From assembly GCA_019828595.1 (NCBI GenBank), contig JAHQRK010000002.1, positions 3,968,001 to 4,032,000 on the forward strand: a DNA stretch of 64,000 bases, read 5' to 3'. The first letter of the stretch is position 1. The number at the start of each line of letters is the position of its first letter. A program made the translations under genes and the position numbers. This document shows, in pieces, positions 10,497-20,928 of the stretch. A model generated the notes under the pieces. That model saw only the letters and a list, made by a program, of their open reading frames with translations. It ran no database searches and was not told the origin of the DNA. Source of the DNA: Aphanomyces cochlioides (Eukaryota; Oomycota; Saprolegniomycetes; Saprolegniales; Verrucalvaceae).

Positions 10497-11462
10497 CTAC
10501 ATCGTGTCTACAGGTGGAGGCACTGTCGACGGTAACAACGTGCATTGGAGGCCGACATGTGTCATGGATATGGCAGGACAGAGCCGCCGCCCAAAGATAT
10601 TTCGAAACGGTGTGCCCAGTGGCCGGCCATTGCGATAAAACGTCAAAAGACCTCGGTCAACGTCGTACAAGATGCCAACAACATCGCCTTGAACGCACGG
10701 TTCACCAAACGAATCCATCGCCAAGTCAACTGTCTTGCCCAAATGTGCTGCAAAACCCCAAAAGAGACCACTACCGACCACGGACGAGCTGAGAGCAATA
10801 TCGCACGAAGCCACACCGATCAAAACACCATCGCCCATGACTTCTGTGTCGAGTCGAATCTCCCAGTACTTGCGGCCAGATAGTAGATAGTCTTCACGCC
10901 CTAGCAGAACCCCATGACCTCGACCGATTTGCTTGATTGGCCGGGATGCAGCGGCTGTGTCCAAGACAAACGACTTTGGAGGAGGTACAGGAGAATTTTC
11001 AGTTTGGGTAGGATTCATATCGGCAGGTTTCAGGGCTGAGGATGTATCTTTGACGCCGTCAATGTGCAAAACTGACGACGACTTGCCAAGTGGTAGGATC
11101 GGAAACACGTGAATGAGCAGTGGCCTGAGCGATACAAACACACATTCGGTCGTTTCGGTCAAGACGTGCGCGCCACCGACTGACGGCTGCATCACAACAA
11201 TGTTGTCTACATGTAGCGTCACTTGAAGGTGTTCAATCACGCGTTCTCGAAGCGCTGTCAATGAAATGTCGAGCGACAGCGTGAGTGCGAACCGCCACGG
11301 TGTGGCCGCGAAACTCGAGCATTGGAACTCAAACGACGGCGAGACTTGATGTCTCTGGGTGTATCCTCGACCACCCCATGGAAATTGTACTTCGACTGGG
11401 CTTTCTTGTGTTACAGATTCGCCGTTGACTTGAGCCAAGCCCAATGGTGTTGCGACCCACAT
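10497..11462 (-). CDS. SPRY-domain protein
   Basis: About 321 residues from the ATG at 11462. The C-terminal half (about residues 165-315) is a SPRY fold: SGRKYWEIRLDT, GVLIGVAS, WGFAAH, GDVVGILYDVDRGLLTFYRN and LCPAISM are the usual strands. SPRY domains are protein-protein interaction modules. The N-terminal half is unassigned but regular (alternating beta-like stretches). The frame remains open upstream to 11570, yet that part runs into AT-rich DNA, so the true start may be 11462 or an upstream exon. It is separated by 365 bp from the divergently transcribed primase gene and may share its promoter region. Confidence 0.72.
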   Translation of the reverse strand: MWVATPLGLAQVNGESVTQESPVEVQFPWGGRGYTQRHQVSPSFEFQCSSFAATPWRFALTLSLDISLTALRERVIEHLQVTLHVDNIVVMQPSVGGAHVLTETTECVFVSLRPLLIHVFPILPLGKSSSVLHIDGVKDTSSALKPADMNPTQTENSPVPPPKSFVLDTAAASRPIKQIGRGHGVLLGREDYLLSGRKYWEIRLDTEVMGDGVLIGVASCDIALSSSVVGSGLFWGFAAHLGKTVDLAMDSFGEPCVQGDVVGILYDVDRGLLTFYRNGRPLGTPFRNIFGRRLCPAISMTHVGLQCTLLPSTVPPPVDTM

Positions 11463-11827
11463 GCTGATGGCGACGCCAGGTTTCCAAAACCATTGACACG
11501 AAAATTGATTGGTTAATTTTAAGCCAATCAAGTATTCCATTTTATAAATTAAGTGATTTAATTGGCTCATTTATAGCCAATTATGTTTTATAAAATATAC
11601 TTGATATTTGTATGTAATTATTTTATTCAAGTGAATCTCTTCTCTATAATTCGATTTAATTGGATAATTAATAGCGAATTAAGAATTTATATTAATGATA
11701 ATTACTTTTAATTGGTAATTAATTAATCTCTTATCCAATTAAACTGTATTTTCCAGCTATTTTCAGCGAATCGAGGCATTTGAAAAAGTGCGCGAAAGTC
11801 CACCCGCGACAAGAAACCGCAAGCTAG
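11463..11827. other. AT-rich divergent intergenic region
   Basis: Very AT-rich (11510-11750) with repeated AATTGGCT/AGCCAATT and TTAATTGG words in both orientations, as in a degenerate MITE or a CCAAT-rich bidirectional promoter between the SPRY and primase genes. No coding potential. Confidence 0.5.
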
Positions 11828-13372
11828 ATGCTGAACGTTGGGAACAAGACGAACAATGCGCGCCAAGCGTCGCGAAAGACGCTCAATACACGCTATGCGC
11901 TTTCTATGTATCAAGATCCTCCACTTGTCGAAGTGTCGCTCGATGAATTTGAGTCCTACTCGATTGATCGCCTCCAAATGCTCAAAACGCTCGAGATGCA
12001 ACGCCTCCGTGGCACGACGAAAGAAACAGAGGCAAAAGTGGACAAAGCGCTCAATATGTACCTTCCTATGCGAAATGCTGATGATCGCCTCAAAGATGAA
12101 CTCTCGCACTTTATTTTGCGCATGGCGTTTTGCCATACTGAAGAGTTGCGGCGATGGTTCTTGTCCCATGAAAGCCTGCTCTTTAAGCATCGTCTTGATC
12201 GAGCCACGCGAGAAGACAAGATGCACTTCATGCGCACGAATGGTTTCGTCTACGAGCAGGTTAACGTCATCAATGTGCGGTCAGGTCACTCACAATAAAA
12301 TAGGTGAACGAAGAAGAGATGCGAGCACTTGAGCCAAAGCTTCGCACTGTGCGAGCATCCGTTGTGACCGACATTAAGGAAGCTTACAAGGATTTAGACG
12401 TATACGTCAAGGTTCCATTCACGGAAGCCATTGATTTGGTCCTCACATTGTCATCCGATTCTTGTCTCACGTCTCTATCATCTAGATTGGCGCGCGTAAA
12501 GTGTACTTAGAAGCTGGCGTGGCATACGTTCCATTTGATTATCTGGTTTCCATCCTCTATGCCCGTTTTCGATCTTCCGTAAGATTGTTTAGTTGTTTTA
12601 TCAATATCTTTGTGATAGTTGTCCAAACAACTGACCATCGCCTTCCGCAAATTTGGGGGCTCTGCCGCTGCTCGCGACGATCGGTTGATGCCTGTACTGA
12701 AGAATCTAGCCAAGCATCACATTGGTCCTGACTACTCCAGTGCCCCAGTAGCTTCAGGCAATTCCATCACAGCTGACATGGTCGATGGTCTCTCAAAGAC
12801 ATCCATGCCACTTTGTATGAAGACATTGCACCAAGCCTTGACAACACAACATCACTTAAAACACGGTGGTCGTATGCAGTATGGTCTCTTCCTCAAAGGC
12901 ATTGGTCTTCCCATGGACGATGCGATTGCCTTTTGGCGCAAGGAATTCTGTCGCAAAATGAATGTCGACGACTTCAACAAGAAATATGCTTACAACATTC
13001 GCCACAACTACGGTAAAGAAGGCAAGCGCAAGGACTACACGCCATTCAATTGCATGAAAATCATCACGGGCGAACCGCCCAAACAAGGCGAATATCACGG
13101 TACTTTGATCGTTTTATGCTTGGTTCATGGTGCCCACTCTAGGCTGTCCATTTCGTCATTTTGACGAGCATCATTTGCGGGCGAGTCTTCGTGGTATCAA
13201 CGAAGTCGACAAGGAAGCTATCATCCAGTTAGCAAAGGGCAAACAATTTCAAATTGCGTGCAAGCGGCATTTCGAAGCTATGCATCCCCAAGCAAATTCG
13301 GATGCTGTGGGAAATCATCCAAATGCATTCTTTGAGGAGAGCCGCAAGGCCCTAGCTACAACAACGAACTAG
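11828..13372 (+). CDS. PRIM2: DNA primase large subunit (PRIM2/PriL)
   Basis: Regulatory, iron-sulfur subunit of the eukaryotic primase, which with the catalytic subunit and DNA polymerase alpha makes RNA-DNA primers. Five exons fit well: 11828-12259, 12304-12438, 12486-12578, 12619-13099 and 13143-13372, with introns of 40-47 nt; joined length is about 456 codons. Family landmarks are clear: VSLDEFESYSIDRL, LSHFILRMAFC, EELRRWFLSHE, RKVYLEAGVAYVP, HHLKHGGRMQYGLFLKGIGL, YNIRHNYGKEGKRKDYTPF, GEYHGCPFRHFD and IACKRHFEAMH. The Fe-S cysteines in PLCMKTL, GCPFRHF and IACKRHF are present; no Cys follows the last one, where relatives carry the fourth ligand (see findings). An in-frame stop directly precedes the ATG, so it is the first in this exon; an upstream exon is not excluded. 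Confidence 0.95.
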
Positions 13373-13410
13373 CGGTATCTCTGTATATATATTTGGAATG
13401 TTGGGCTTCT

Positions 13411-14401
13411 TTATTTTTGCTGCTGCGTACGCTTGAATTTTCGAATCAATGTGTCTGTGAAAAGGCGGAGGAGAACAAGTCGCACGAGACGGCGGTCCGA
13501 TCGAAAGCTCTGGACAACTTGCTCGGCTTGTTTCGTATCGATTTCTTGATTGTCTACGAGACCATCAACCTGGTATCATTTTTTGAATGAATATGCGTAC
13601 CAACAACTCGAGTAGCAGATGGAAAGAGTCTTGGGCCTGCTAATCCTTGTACACAGTCAAGAAATTCCCCTTTCGTGCTCTCAATCCATTCAGTAGCGAT
13701 GGTAAAAGCTCCCTTAACAAACTAAAGGCGGCACCCGTGAAGAACACAAGACAGATCATGCCAATTCACCTTAAGATGGCGTTCGAATTGTAGTTCAGCA
13801 GACGAACGAGCGTCAACGTATCCCGTTTGTTGAAATTGTTTGATTTGCTCCGTAACAGCTCGTAGAACGATGCCGTAGGGCCCGTGAACATCGCCATGCG
13901 TCGACAAGTACGACAAAATTTCCTCCTGAGGAACTTGAAAGCGTCTAATCGAACGTCAAAGGATTAATGAGATTTACCATGCCTAGGGATGTCCGAAGAA
14001 GACATTTTGGAAAACCAGGCTGAAAAGGCGTCCCCATGGGCTTCCATGAACTCTTGATATGTTTGCATCTGCTGTTTGAGCGATGCGCGTATCACACATC
14101 GCTGCGTCTGAACATCTTCATGAATGAACGTTGGCCATGGTGAAAAGAGTTCTCGATCCTCGTCGTCCGTGTCTAGTTGTCAAAGATGTAGCCCAAGCAA
14201 GATCGCAAAGGAAATCGCACCCCAGTCGGAGCATTGCTGGAATTTTTCCAGTTGAAACATAGCGTGCGTGATGCCGCAGCATGCACAACCTCCCCCTTGG
14301 CTCACGAGGTCAAACATTGTCTTGTCAACGACCCAAGCATCCAAAAAAGCCATCTTCACGCCTTCAAAATGAGAATTTGATGGAAACTCTCGGGAGTTCA
14401 A
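13411..14401 (-). CDS. Unrecognised multi-exon gene
   Basis: The reverse strand carries several exon-like pieces separated by short candidate introns: an upstream piece around 14180-14401 (KMAFLDAWVVDKTMFDL), a piece around 13985-14172 (DDEDRELFSPWPTFIHEDV ... AHGDAFSAWFSKM), a piece around 13770-13940 (EEILSYLSTHGDVHGPYG), and a C-terminal piece around 13411-13570 rich in basic helix (RSDRRLVRLVLLRLF) ending at 13411. The 48-nt intron ending next to DTDDED is convincing. I do not recognise the family. It is tail-to-tail with the primase gene, 38 bp apart. Start and exact exons are uncertain. Confidence 0.5.
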
Positions 14402-15052
14402 CAGTCGAAAGATGAAACCGACTCAACTCCCACGATCAAACGACACAAGAAAGGCAGTATGATGCTCGCTTTCTACCTGGTATGACCATAGCAATTTACG
14501 TCAACTGTCTGATGCTTGAAATCAAATATTAACACTTTTGCTTTTAGGGCAGCAATTATGATGAAGCACTAGTAGTGTGACTGTGAAATTTGACTGCTTT
14601 CAAACTCCAAGTCTATCTTCTCCCAACCCATCAAGTATTATCATCGACGTCATTTCAAACACAAAAGCCAGGCAGGACAAAATTGAAATGGCATCTGCTG
14701 AACTATTCAAGATGCTATTGTCGACTTCTTGTCAAGTCGGGTGGCCTCCATGCCATGAAATTCGTCGACCAAGAAATGCACAAGGTGTAATGTTGGATTG
14801 TGGTCAAAATGATACGACGAATTTCCAGTGGCTTGACTCAACATCTCCCCCTGAAACCATGGAAAGCTGAAGTCCTGTGGAGATCTACCAAGAGGCGTAA
14901 GGAGCTGATGGGGCGCTCGCTTTGAGTTTGGAGGCTATATGTCAATGCATTGCAATAGTATTGCAGTAAACAAATGTTTTGTAATAGTATTGCAATAGTA
15001 TTGTAATGTTCCCCGATTGGTTGAAAATCCCCATCTTTGAGGAAACTTGGTG
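14402..15052. other. Intergenic with small TATTGCAATAG repeats
   Basis: No convincing gene. Bases 14940-15010 hold several degenerate copies of TATTGCA/ATAGTATTG, a short low-complexity repeat just before the next gene. Confidence 0.5.
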
Positions 15053-16136
15053 ATGGAAAGCGAAAAGGAGACACCAGCAGTGCCGGATCGTGGCCGACCG
15101 TCGATGGACGACATGGCGAAACAGGCCGACACTCTCCGACGTCAAATTGGAGATGCCGTCTCAGCCATGTCATCTGGGATTGACGACAACTTGATGCTTT
15201 TTCGATGGGGCTGCTTCGCAACAATGGCAAGTCGATCCAATCTTATTGCTGCCTTGATCTCACCATTTGACTCTAGATTGGTTGCGCGTACATTAGCATT
15301 CGATCGAGTGGACTCGTACGACCATTATGGATCCCTTCTCCTCATGTGGATATGCCTAGTTGACGCGCTATACGTCGTTGGAAACTCTTCCTGTGGGCGT
15401 TCCTATCAAAGCTCGCGTCTTGGGTCAAAGCGCAACAGACGCAAGTACGCTCTATGTCTACCATACACCATGGCTCCGTCGCGTGTTGCTCAAGGAGACG
15501 ATGCCAAAAGGCATGGAAGCCGGCGTTGGACTCTTGACTGACAAGAGCTCTCTCCTCGCTGTCCGGCCTTATGGCGTTGAAATGCAAGACGATGCCAAGG
15601 TAACTCTCTTCATGGAAGCACTCTCTAATATTTTTCACAGAGGTGGATCTACATCGACTTTGTGGCGTCGCGGCGTTACGTCACTGTTGAGCTCCTCTAT
15701 CGGTGACGAGTTATATCTAGCGAGTTTCTAATCGACTTTCTTTAGCCCACCAGCATCACCCGAGGCACCAGTCGGCGCTTGCTCGATTTCAACATCGAGA
15801 GGACTCTTCTTTCGCTCCGATATGGCTGAATACGCCGTCACTCGTGGCATTGCAATCTGCCGCGCCGAGCCTGAATTTGAACTTGCCAAACCCAACATGA
15901 GGTACTCACAACCACTATTTACCAATTGACAGGTGATGACTAGTAATCGATCCATCCACCGGCTAAACAAGCGAACAAAGCGCTTGATGTCATCAGAACA
16001 GCATGCTCAGACAATGAGATATGGCGTGTGGAAGGACTGGGCCGAGGAAACTATGTCAGATCGAGTTGTGTCCGCTGGCAAACGCGCCTCCCATGCGGCC
16101 ATCCAGCGCATATTTGGCTCGTGGTGGCCAATGTAA
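15053..16136 (+). CDS. C3orf33-like OB-fold protein
   Basis: Five exons by eye: the first from ATG 15053 to near 15280-15307, then 15360-15600, 15644-15700, 15747-15901 and 15944-16136. The protein starts with a helical stretch (DDMAKQADTLRRQIGD) and a hydrophobic segment (LFRWGCFATMA), followed by a nuclease-like OB-fold (LPVGVPIKARVLG, LYVYHTPWLRRVLL, GVGLLTDKSSLLAVRPYGVE, IDFVASRRYVTVELLYR, GLFFRSDMAEYAVTRGIA) and a basic helical C-terminus (KDWAEETM). This order resembles animal C3orf33, a membrane-linked staphylococcal-nuclease-like protein of poorly known role. The assignment rests on domain order and short motifs, so it is moderate. The first donor site is ambiguous (15281 or 15308). 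Confidence 0.6.
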
Positions 16137-16262
16137 TAAATCTACCTGAGCTTAAGTGTTGAAGACCTCTCTGATGTACTCCTTGACGTCTCTCGGTGGG
16201 AATCTCATGGGACGACAACAAGTACTAAGATCTAAACTAGAAACTGGCTGCATGTTATATAC

Positions 16263-16790
16263 TTATCCATAGCAACGGATTTCATCGGTGGATCCCTTGG
16301 ATGCACATTGACCTCCCTTTTCAAGGTACTTTTGGTGGTATTCTTCAGCGTGGTAGAAGGTGCCGGCAGGAACAATTTCGGTCACAATGGTGTCCTTGTG
16401 GTTCGCCTCTTGCTCCTTCAACGAGGCTTCAGCTTCGGCCCTTTGTTCGTCGTTGTGGTAAAAAATGCCCGATCGGTATTGTGTACCAACGTCGTTCTTT
16501 TGGCGGTTCAAGGTCGTGGGGTTGTGGATCGACCAGAACTTGTCCAAAAGCTCCTTGTACGTGATAGTGTTTACATCGAACTTGATTTGCACAGCTTCGG
16601 CGTGGTTGGTGTCACCCTTGCACACTTCGCGGTAGGTTGGGTTGACGGTCGTGCCGTTGATGTAGCCAACGTGGGTTTCAACAACACCTTCCAAGCGGTC
16701 AAAGTTCAATTGCACGCTCCAGAAGCAGCCGGCGGCGAAGGTCGCCAATTGCTCATGAGGTTCAAGAGTCACTTCCACAGTTTTGGTCAT
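16263..16790 (-). CDS. msrA: Peptide-methionine (S)-S-oxide reductase A, copy 1
   Basis: 175 residues, complete. Reduces the S-epimer of methionine sulfoxide in proteins using a thioredoxin-type donor. The catalytic GCFW lies at residues 21-24; other hallmarks are [46 protein letters not shown] and [11 protein letters not shown]. No targeting peptide, so probably cytosolic. It ends in [10 protein letters not shown], with a C-terminal Cys that could act as a resolving cysteine. Its loop before the IVTEI strand is about 9 residues shorter than in copies 2 and 3. First of three paralogs in 3.2 kb and the only one on the minus strand. Confidence 0.96.
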   Translation of the reverse strand: MTKTVEVTLEPHEQLATFAAGCFWSVQLNFDRLEGVVETHVGYINGTTVNPTYREVCKGDTNHAEAVQIKFDVNTITYKELLDKFWSIHNPTTLNRQKNDVGTQYRSGIFYHNDEQRAEAEASLKEQEANHKDTIVTEIVPAGTFYHAEEYHQKYLEKGGQCASKGSTDEIRCYG

Positions 16791-17690
16791 CTTCAGGGAA
16801 ATTCTACAATGGGACTATCAGATTCAAAACTCATTGCACTTATCCTTTGTATAGTATACTTTATCCAAGTATATTGTCTCCCTAGTCAATAATTTCCTTA
16901 ACTGAACTGAGTTCGAGGTTGAACTGGAGACAGGACACAGCTTCGAAATAGCACAAATTATTAATTAAATTTATAACCAATTATATGAATAAATGTATAT
17001 ATAATTAAATATTTAAATAAAATAAACTCGAATATTCCAATTCGGCGCACCTCTCAGCCCAACGACCTTGCCCTCGCTACAGACAACACCACTAGCGATT
17101 CAACTAAAAAAAACTCATATCGCCTATACTGGCGATGGGATTTATTAACGAACTGGGTAGCTGTGCGGTGTTTCCGATTTACAAGTAGTAAAACTTTTTG
17201 ATATTCTATTTCCTGATAATTATCAAATTCCATGGATTCTATTTTCCCATGAGGAGCGAGCATTCAGCTTGACCGCAAACAGACGAAATCGACAGACCAA
17301 GGGCTTCAGAATTCAGGTTTATTCCATGCGAATGCAGAGCTATTCTTCGCGCTGCCTATCTTGCCGTCGCTGGGGATTTCGCTGTCGACGATTGTACATT
17401 AGTCAAATTTCATATATTTAATTATGGGAATACAGGTGAAGACTGCAAGCGTCCTCGGGTCATTTTTGCATGATTGGCGGACTTTGACTGAGAAATCCAG
17501 CCAATCAAATATTGACTTGAATCTTAGTCATCCAAAATAAGTTCTGTGATTAGTATACAGTAATTGATTTTATGATTTTAGCCAATCAAAATCGTTTTTC
17601 AATTATTTTTCGGATTTTTCCATCCTTGAATTCCGACGACTTCGACGGATCTTGATCGTCTCGACCAGAAAGACAGCCTCAGCATGCAAC
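16791..17690. other. AT-rich intergenic region between msrA copies 1 and 2
   Basis: 900 bp between two divergently transcribed msrA genes. AT-rich at 16950-17040 and 17500-17620, with AGCCAATCAAA words (17500, 17580). No coding potential recognised. Confidence 0.5.
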
Positions 17691-18212
17691 ATGACGAATG
17701 AACAGATCGCCACGTTTGCCGCTGGATGCTTCTGGAGCATTCAACTGCATTTCCAACGGTTGGAAGGGGTCTTTGACACTCATGTCGGCTATATCAACGG
17801 CACAGTAGCCAACCCAACCTATCGACAAGTGTGCACGGGGAAAACGGGCCATGCGGAAGCTGTACAAGTGAAATTTGACGCGAATGTTGTCTCGTATGAC
17901 CAACTCCTTGATTTATTCTGGTCCATCCATGACCCCACGACGCTAAACCGTCAGAAGAACGACGTGGGCACCCAATACCGCTCAGGGATTTATTACCACA
18001 ACGAAGAACAAAAAGCACAGGCTGAAGTATCGAAACGCCACCAGCAAGCCAAACGATCCATTGACCGATGGCTCTTTTGCCAAAATGTCGTCACGGAGAT
18101 TCTACCCGCTGGACCGTTCTGTATGGCCGAGGAATACCATCAAAAGTACTTGGAAAAAGGTGGTCAGTGCGCTAAAAAGGGATCCAAGGACAAAGTACGC
18201 TGCTACGGTTAG
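17691..18212 (+). CDS. msrA: Peptide-methionine (S)-S-oxide reductase A, copy 2
   Basis: 173 residues from ATG 17691. Same family signature as copy 1 ([44 protein letters not shown]). One usually aromatic position is changed: [12 protein letters not shown] where copies 1 and 3 have TFYHAEEYH and VFYEAEEYH, putting Cys in place of Tyr near the substrate pocket. The loop before VVTEI is long and basic ([17 protein letters not shown]). No targeting signal. It ends in KVRCYG. Confidence 0.94.
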   Translation: MTNEQIATFAAGCFWSIQLHFQRLEGVFDTHVGYINGTVANPTYRQVCTGKTGHAEAVQVKFDANVVSYDQLLDLFWSIHDPTTLNRQKNDVGTQYRSGIYYHNEEQKAQAEVSKRHQQAKRSIDRWLFCQNVVTEILPAGPFCMAEEYHQKYLEKGGQCAKKGSKDKVRCYG

Positions 18213-18825
18213 CACCATGGCCCACGTAAAACTCTATTTTCCTTGCCATTAAGCTAGACCTCAATTATATCTTGGCTGCAGTCTAGCACGCTCGAATACG
18301 TATTGTCACCGTGTTGGAAAAAATTTCACACGTTTCAAATGCCATCAGCAGTTCACATTGCTTCACTGTCAAGCACAATAAGAGGCGAGCAAAGACAGCC
18401 ATCCCATGATGCATAAATCCTCGCACTTGGTGCACTCCGCTGTGCTTAGAGTACAGTGGAGATGGAATTCAGCTTTCTTCTTAAGAAGTCGATCACATCT
18501 TGCACTGCCTCCTTTGACCGAGATCAAATGATCCAAAGAATACCACGGAAGGCAAAACGTGACGCTTAATTTTCCATGGATCGAATAAAGCCTATCCATC
18601 CTCGTTAGCATCTTCTAGAAGGCAATTCAAGCTTTTTAGGAACTTCACGGTGTTTTGCTGTCTCCACCGCGCTCATGACCGCACTTTCGTATTGAAACTG
18701 TCAACGTAACTGTCAATTTCTTATTTTTTCGTTTTTCTGATATATTTTGCACAAATAAGGAGAAAAAAGATTGAAAAAAATTCTTCAGATGATGTGTCAG
18801 TTGGAGAAATCCGCCGAAGACGTGC
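18213..18825. other. Intergenic, no gene seen
   Basis: 613 bp between msrA copies 2 and 3. No recognisable coding sequence; AT-rich from 18710 to 18780 just before copy 3. Confidence 0.45.
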
Positions 18826-19479
18826 ATGGTCCGACCACTTGCCATGGCGCGTCTTCCGTTGTTCTCGCCCACCCGCACGCTCCGATTACTCGGCCTGACA
18901 TTTGCATTTCAAGCGCATACGTCCGTCGCCTCCATGTATTCAGCTGCTGCACCGTCAAAGCAGGAACTGGCCACGTTTGCGGCTGGATGCTTCTGGGGCG
19001 TTGAACTCAACTTTCAGCGCATTCCTGGCGTTCTCAAGACACGCGTTGGGTATATCAATGGCCAAACTCTCAATCCAACGTACGAGGAGGTTTGCTCAGG
19101 GGATACTGGACACGCAGAAGCGGTCCAGATCACATTTGACAGCTCAGTCGTGCAATATCGAGACCTCCTTGATAAATTCTGGTCCATCCACGACCCGACC
19201 ACTTTGAACCGCCAAAAGTATGACATTGGAACGCAATATCGCTCGGGCATTTACTACCACAATGACGAACAGAAAGCTGAAGCTGAAGCGTCCAAAGCTC
19301 GCCACCAAGAGGAGCTCAATGCGAAAGCGCTCGTTGGTTTCTTTCGGCGCGACATCGTTACTGAAATTCAACCTGCCGGTGTCTTTTACGAAGCCGAAGA
19401 GTACCACCAACGGTATCTCGAGAAAGGCGGTCAATGCGCCAAGAAAGGCTCGACGGAACCAATTCGATGCTACGGCTAA
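18826..19479 (+). CDS. msrA: Peptide-methionine (S)-S-oxide reductase A, copy 3, probably organellar
   Basis: 217 residues. The catalytic GCFW is preceded by an extension of about 50 residues rich in Arg, Ser and hydrophobics and poor in acids ([19 protein letters not shown]), which fits a mitochondrial presequence. The core is otherwise standard ([66 protein letters not shown]). It shares the long loop ([17 protein letters not shown]) with copy 2, so copies 2 and 3 are probably sisters or copy 1 has lost part of the loop. Ends in PIRCYG. Confidence 0.94.
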   Translation: MVRPLAMARLPLFSPTRTLRLLGLTFAFQAHTSVASMYSAAAPSKQELATFAAGCFWGVELNFQRIPGVLKTRVGYINGQTLNPTYEEVCSGDTGHAEAVQITFDSSVVQYRDLLDKFWSIHDPTTLNRQKYDIGTQYRSGIYYHNDEQKAEAEASKARHQEELNAKALVGFFRRDIVTEIQPAGVFYEAEEYHQRYLEKGGQCAKKGSTEPIRCYG

Positions 19480-19986
19480 ATCCTTTTCTAATGCACTGCT
19501 CTGTGTCATCTGTACAAATCGGGCTACCAGCTTGAGATACAAAATTCATTCGTCTCTCTCGAGTCAGTGAGACGCACAGTGACAGCGCGGTTCTTCGCGT
19601 CGCCTTCCAAGCTATGGACAGCGCTAGGGGGCAATGCCTCCCTGAATATCATCCAACGTTGAGGTGACCCTGAGGCTTGAATGTATTGAATGTCCAAAGC
19701 GCGACACTTTCATTCCACCAGTTGAGCATTAATCTTGGTGTATGAGGTCCATGTTGCAAAATAAACACAGACAGCTTGCACCAAGTTGATGGAAAGACAG
19801 CGACGACCTTGAAAGAGCCCTGTAAACGTTGCGGGGTGGGGGTCGACATCATTAAAGAGTCAAAATTACGCAGTTCGTTGCTGTACTATTGAGTTTCAAT
19901 CGTTTATGAGGGATGAAGGCGTGTTAGCAGGTCTATCTCAAAGAATTCTCGCTGTGTTTCAGTCGAGTGTTAATGGTAAAGGGAGG
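19480..19986. other. Intergenic, no gene seen
   Basis: No recognisable gene between the third msrA and dispersed repeat copy A. Confidence 0.4.
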
Positions 19987-20409
19987 GATATAAAGGTTGT
20001 GAAGTGGGAGGTGATAGAACGAATACCAATAACTTCTCATACCACCCGCCTTCGCTCACACTGTCTTGGAATAGCAACAGTGGACGTTCATCAAAGGCGC
20101 GCCATACTGAAAACAGTACGACATGCCGACATCCCGAGTCAACGAAGGGGGTCTCGTCCGATCCTCAAAGTTATTGGTATCGTCTACTTTGGAAAACAAA
20201 GTAAAGATGACTGCACTATAGAAATGGTCCTGTATAAGTACGGTCTTAACCATATATTGACCAAGGAAGCCGTGCTTTAGACGATAAAACACCTCCCACG
20301 TGTGAAATCGACGTAAATTCACGAATTGAGCCAATCAGAACACGGTCTTTTACTTGACGTATAGTTGTAATCTGTACAGTTTACGTAAAGCATTATGTAA
20401 AGTGGCTTT
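19987..20409 (+). repeat. Dispersed repeat, copy A
   Basis: About 420 bp shared with copies B (28626-29247) and C (32181-32802), from TATAAAGGTTGTGAAGTGGG to GTAAAGTGGC. Slightly diverged at the left edge (GGTTGTG for GATTGTG, GGTGATAG for GATGATAG). It lacks the outer 200 bp that B and C share. A 92-99 residue frame is open on each strand in all copies, but no known domain is visible. Contains the palindrome TTTACGTAAA near its right edge. Confidence 0.85.
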
Positions 20410-20870
20410 GAACGTGAGATGTTGACCAAAGGGCTTCATGTATCAGCAGCATTGGTCAGGATCAGTCTTCTTATGTCAGCCCACAAGCTTGAGCTTCATT
20501 TCTCAATGGCGTGAGGAACTTTCAAAGCTTGCTACGATATAAAAGATTGATCTGTAGAAGTTCCGTTGCTTATCATTGACGCATCAACGATGCAATTATA
20601 TGTTGGATTGAATGCCTTTCGCACTCACTTCCAGGGGCTAGACTAACGTAGCCCTTCATTACATTGTACATCTACGTCGTCATGTCGGCACTCATTCAGC
20701 TGAACGCCCTCATGAGTCTTGCTGAATTTTCAACGACAGTGTCGAGACTCATTTTACCCGATTTTAATGACTGTCATATTTTTTGCATACAAAATAGAAA
20801 AATATGATGCAAATTGTCATTAATTCGAGGGACATTGGTCTAAGTCCAGATATTATCCGGAAGGTCGATA
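20410..20870. other. Intergenic upstream of ArfGAP gene
   Basis: No gene seen. Ends with TTATCCGGAAGG at 20853-20864, one of the recurrent CCGGA palindrome-like sites. Confidence 0.4.
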
Positions 20871-20928
20871 CGCATTGAAACGGTTGCAGCGTTTCACGTC
20901 AACGTGGGTCAAATTGCGAAAAGATCCC

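Noticed and set aside
14940..15010. Clustered TATTGCAATAG repeats considered as a CRISPR-like or satellite array
   Set aside because: Units are short, degenerate and without spacers, and the genome is eukaryotic; it is a low-complexity stretch.
20056..20334. 92-residue minus frame in dispersed repeat A, also in B and C
   Set aside because: Open frames of similar length occur on both strands of the same repeat and neither shows a known domain, so I report the repeat and not a gene.
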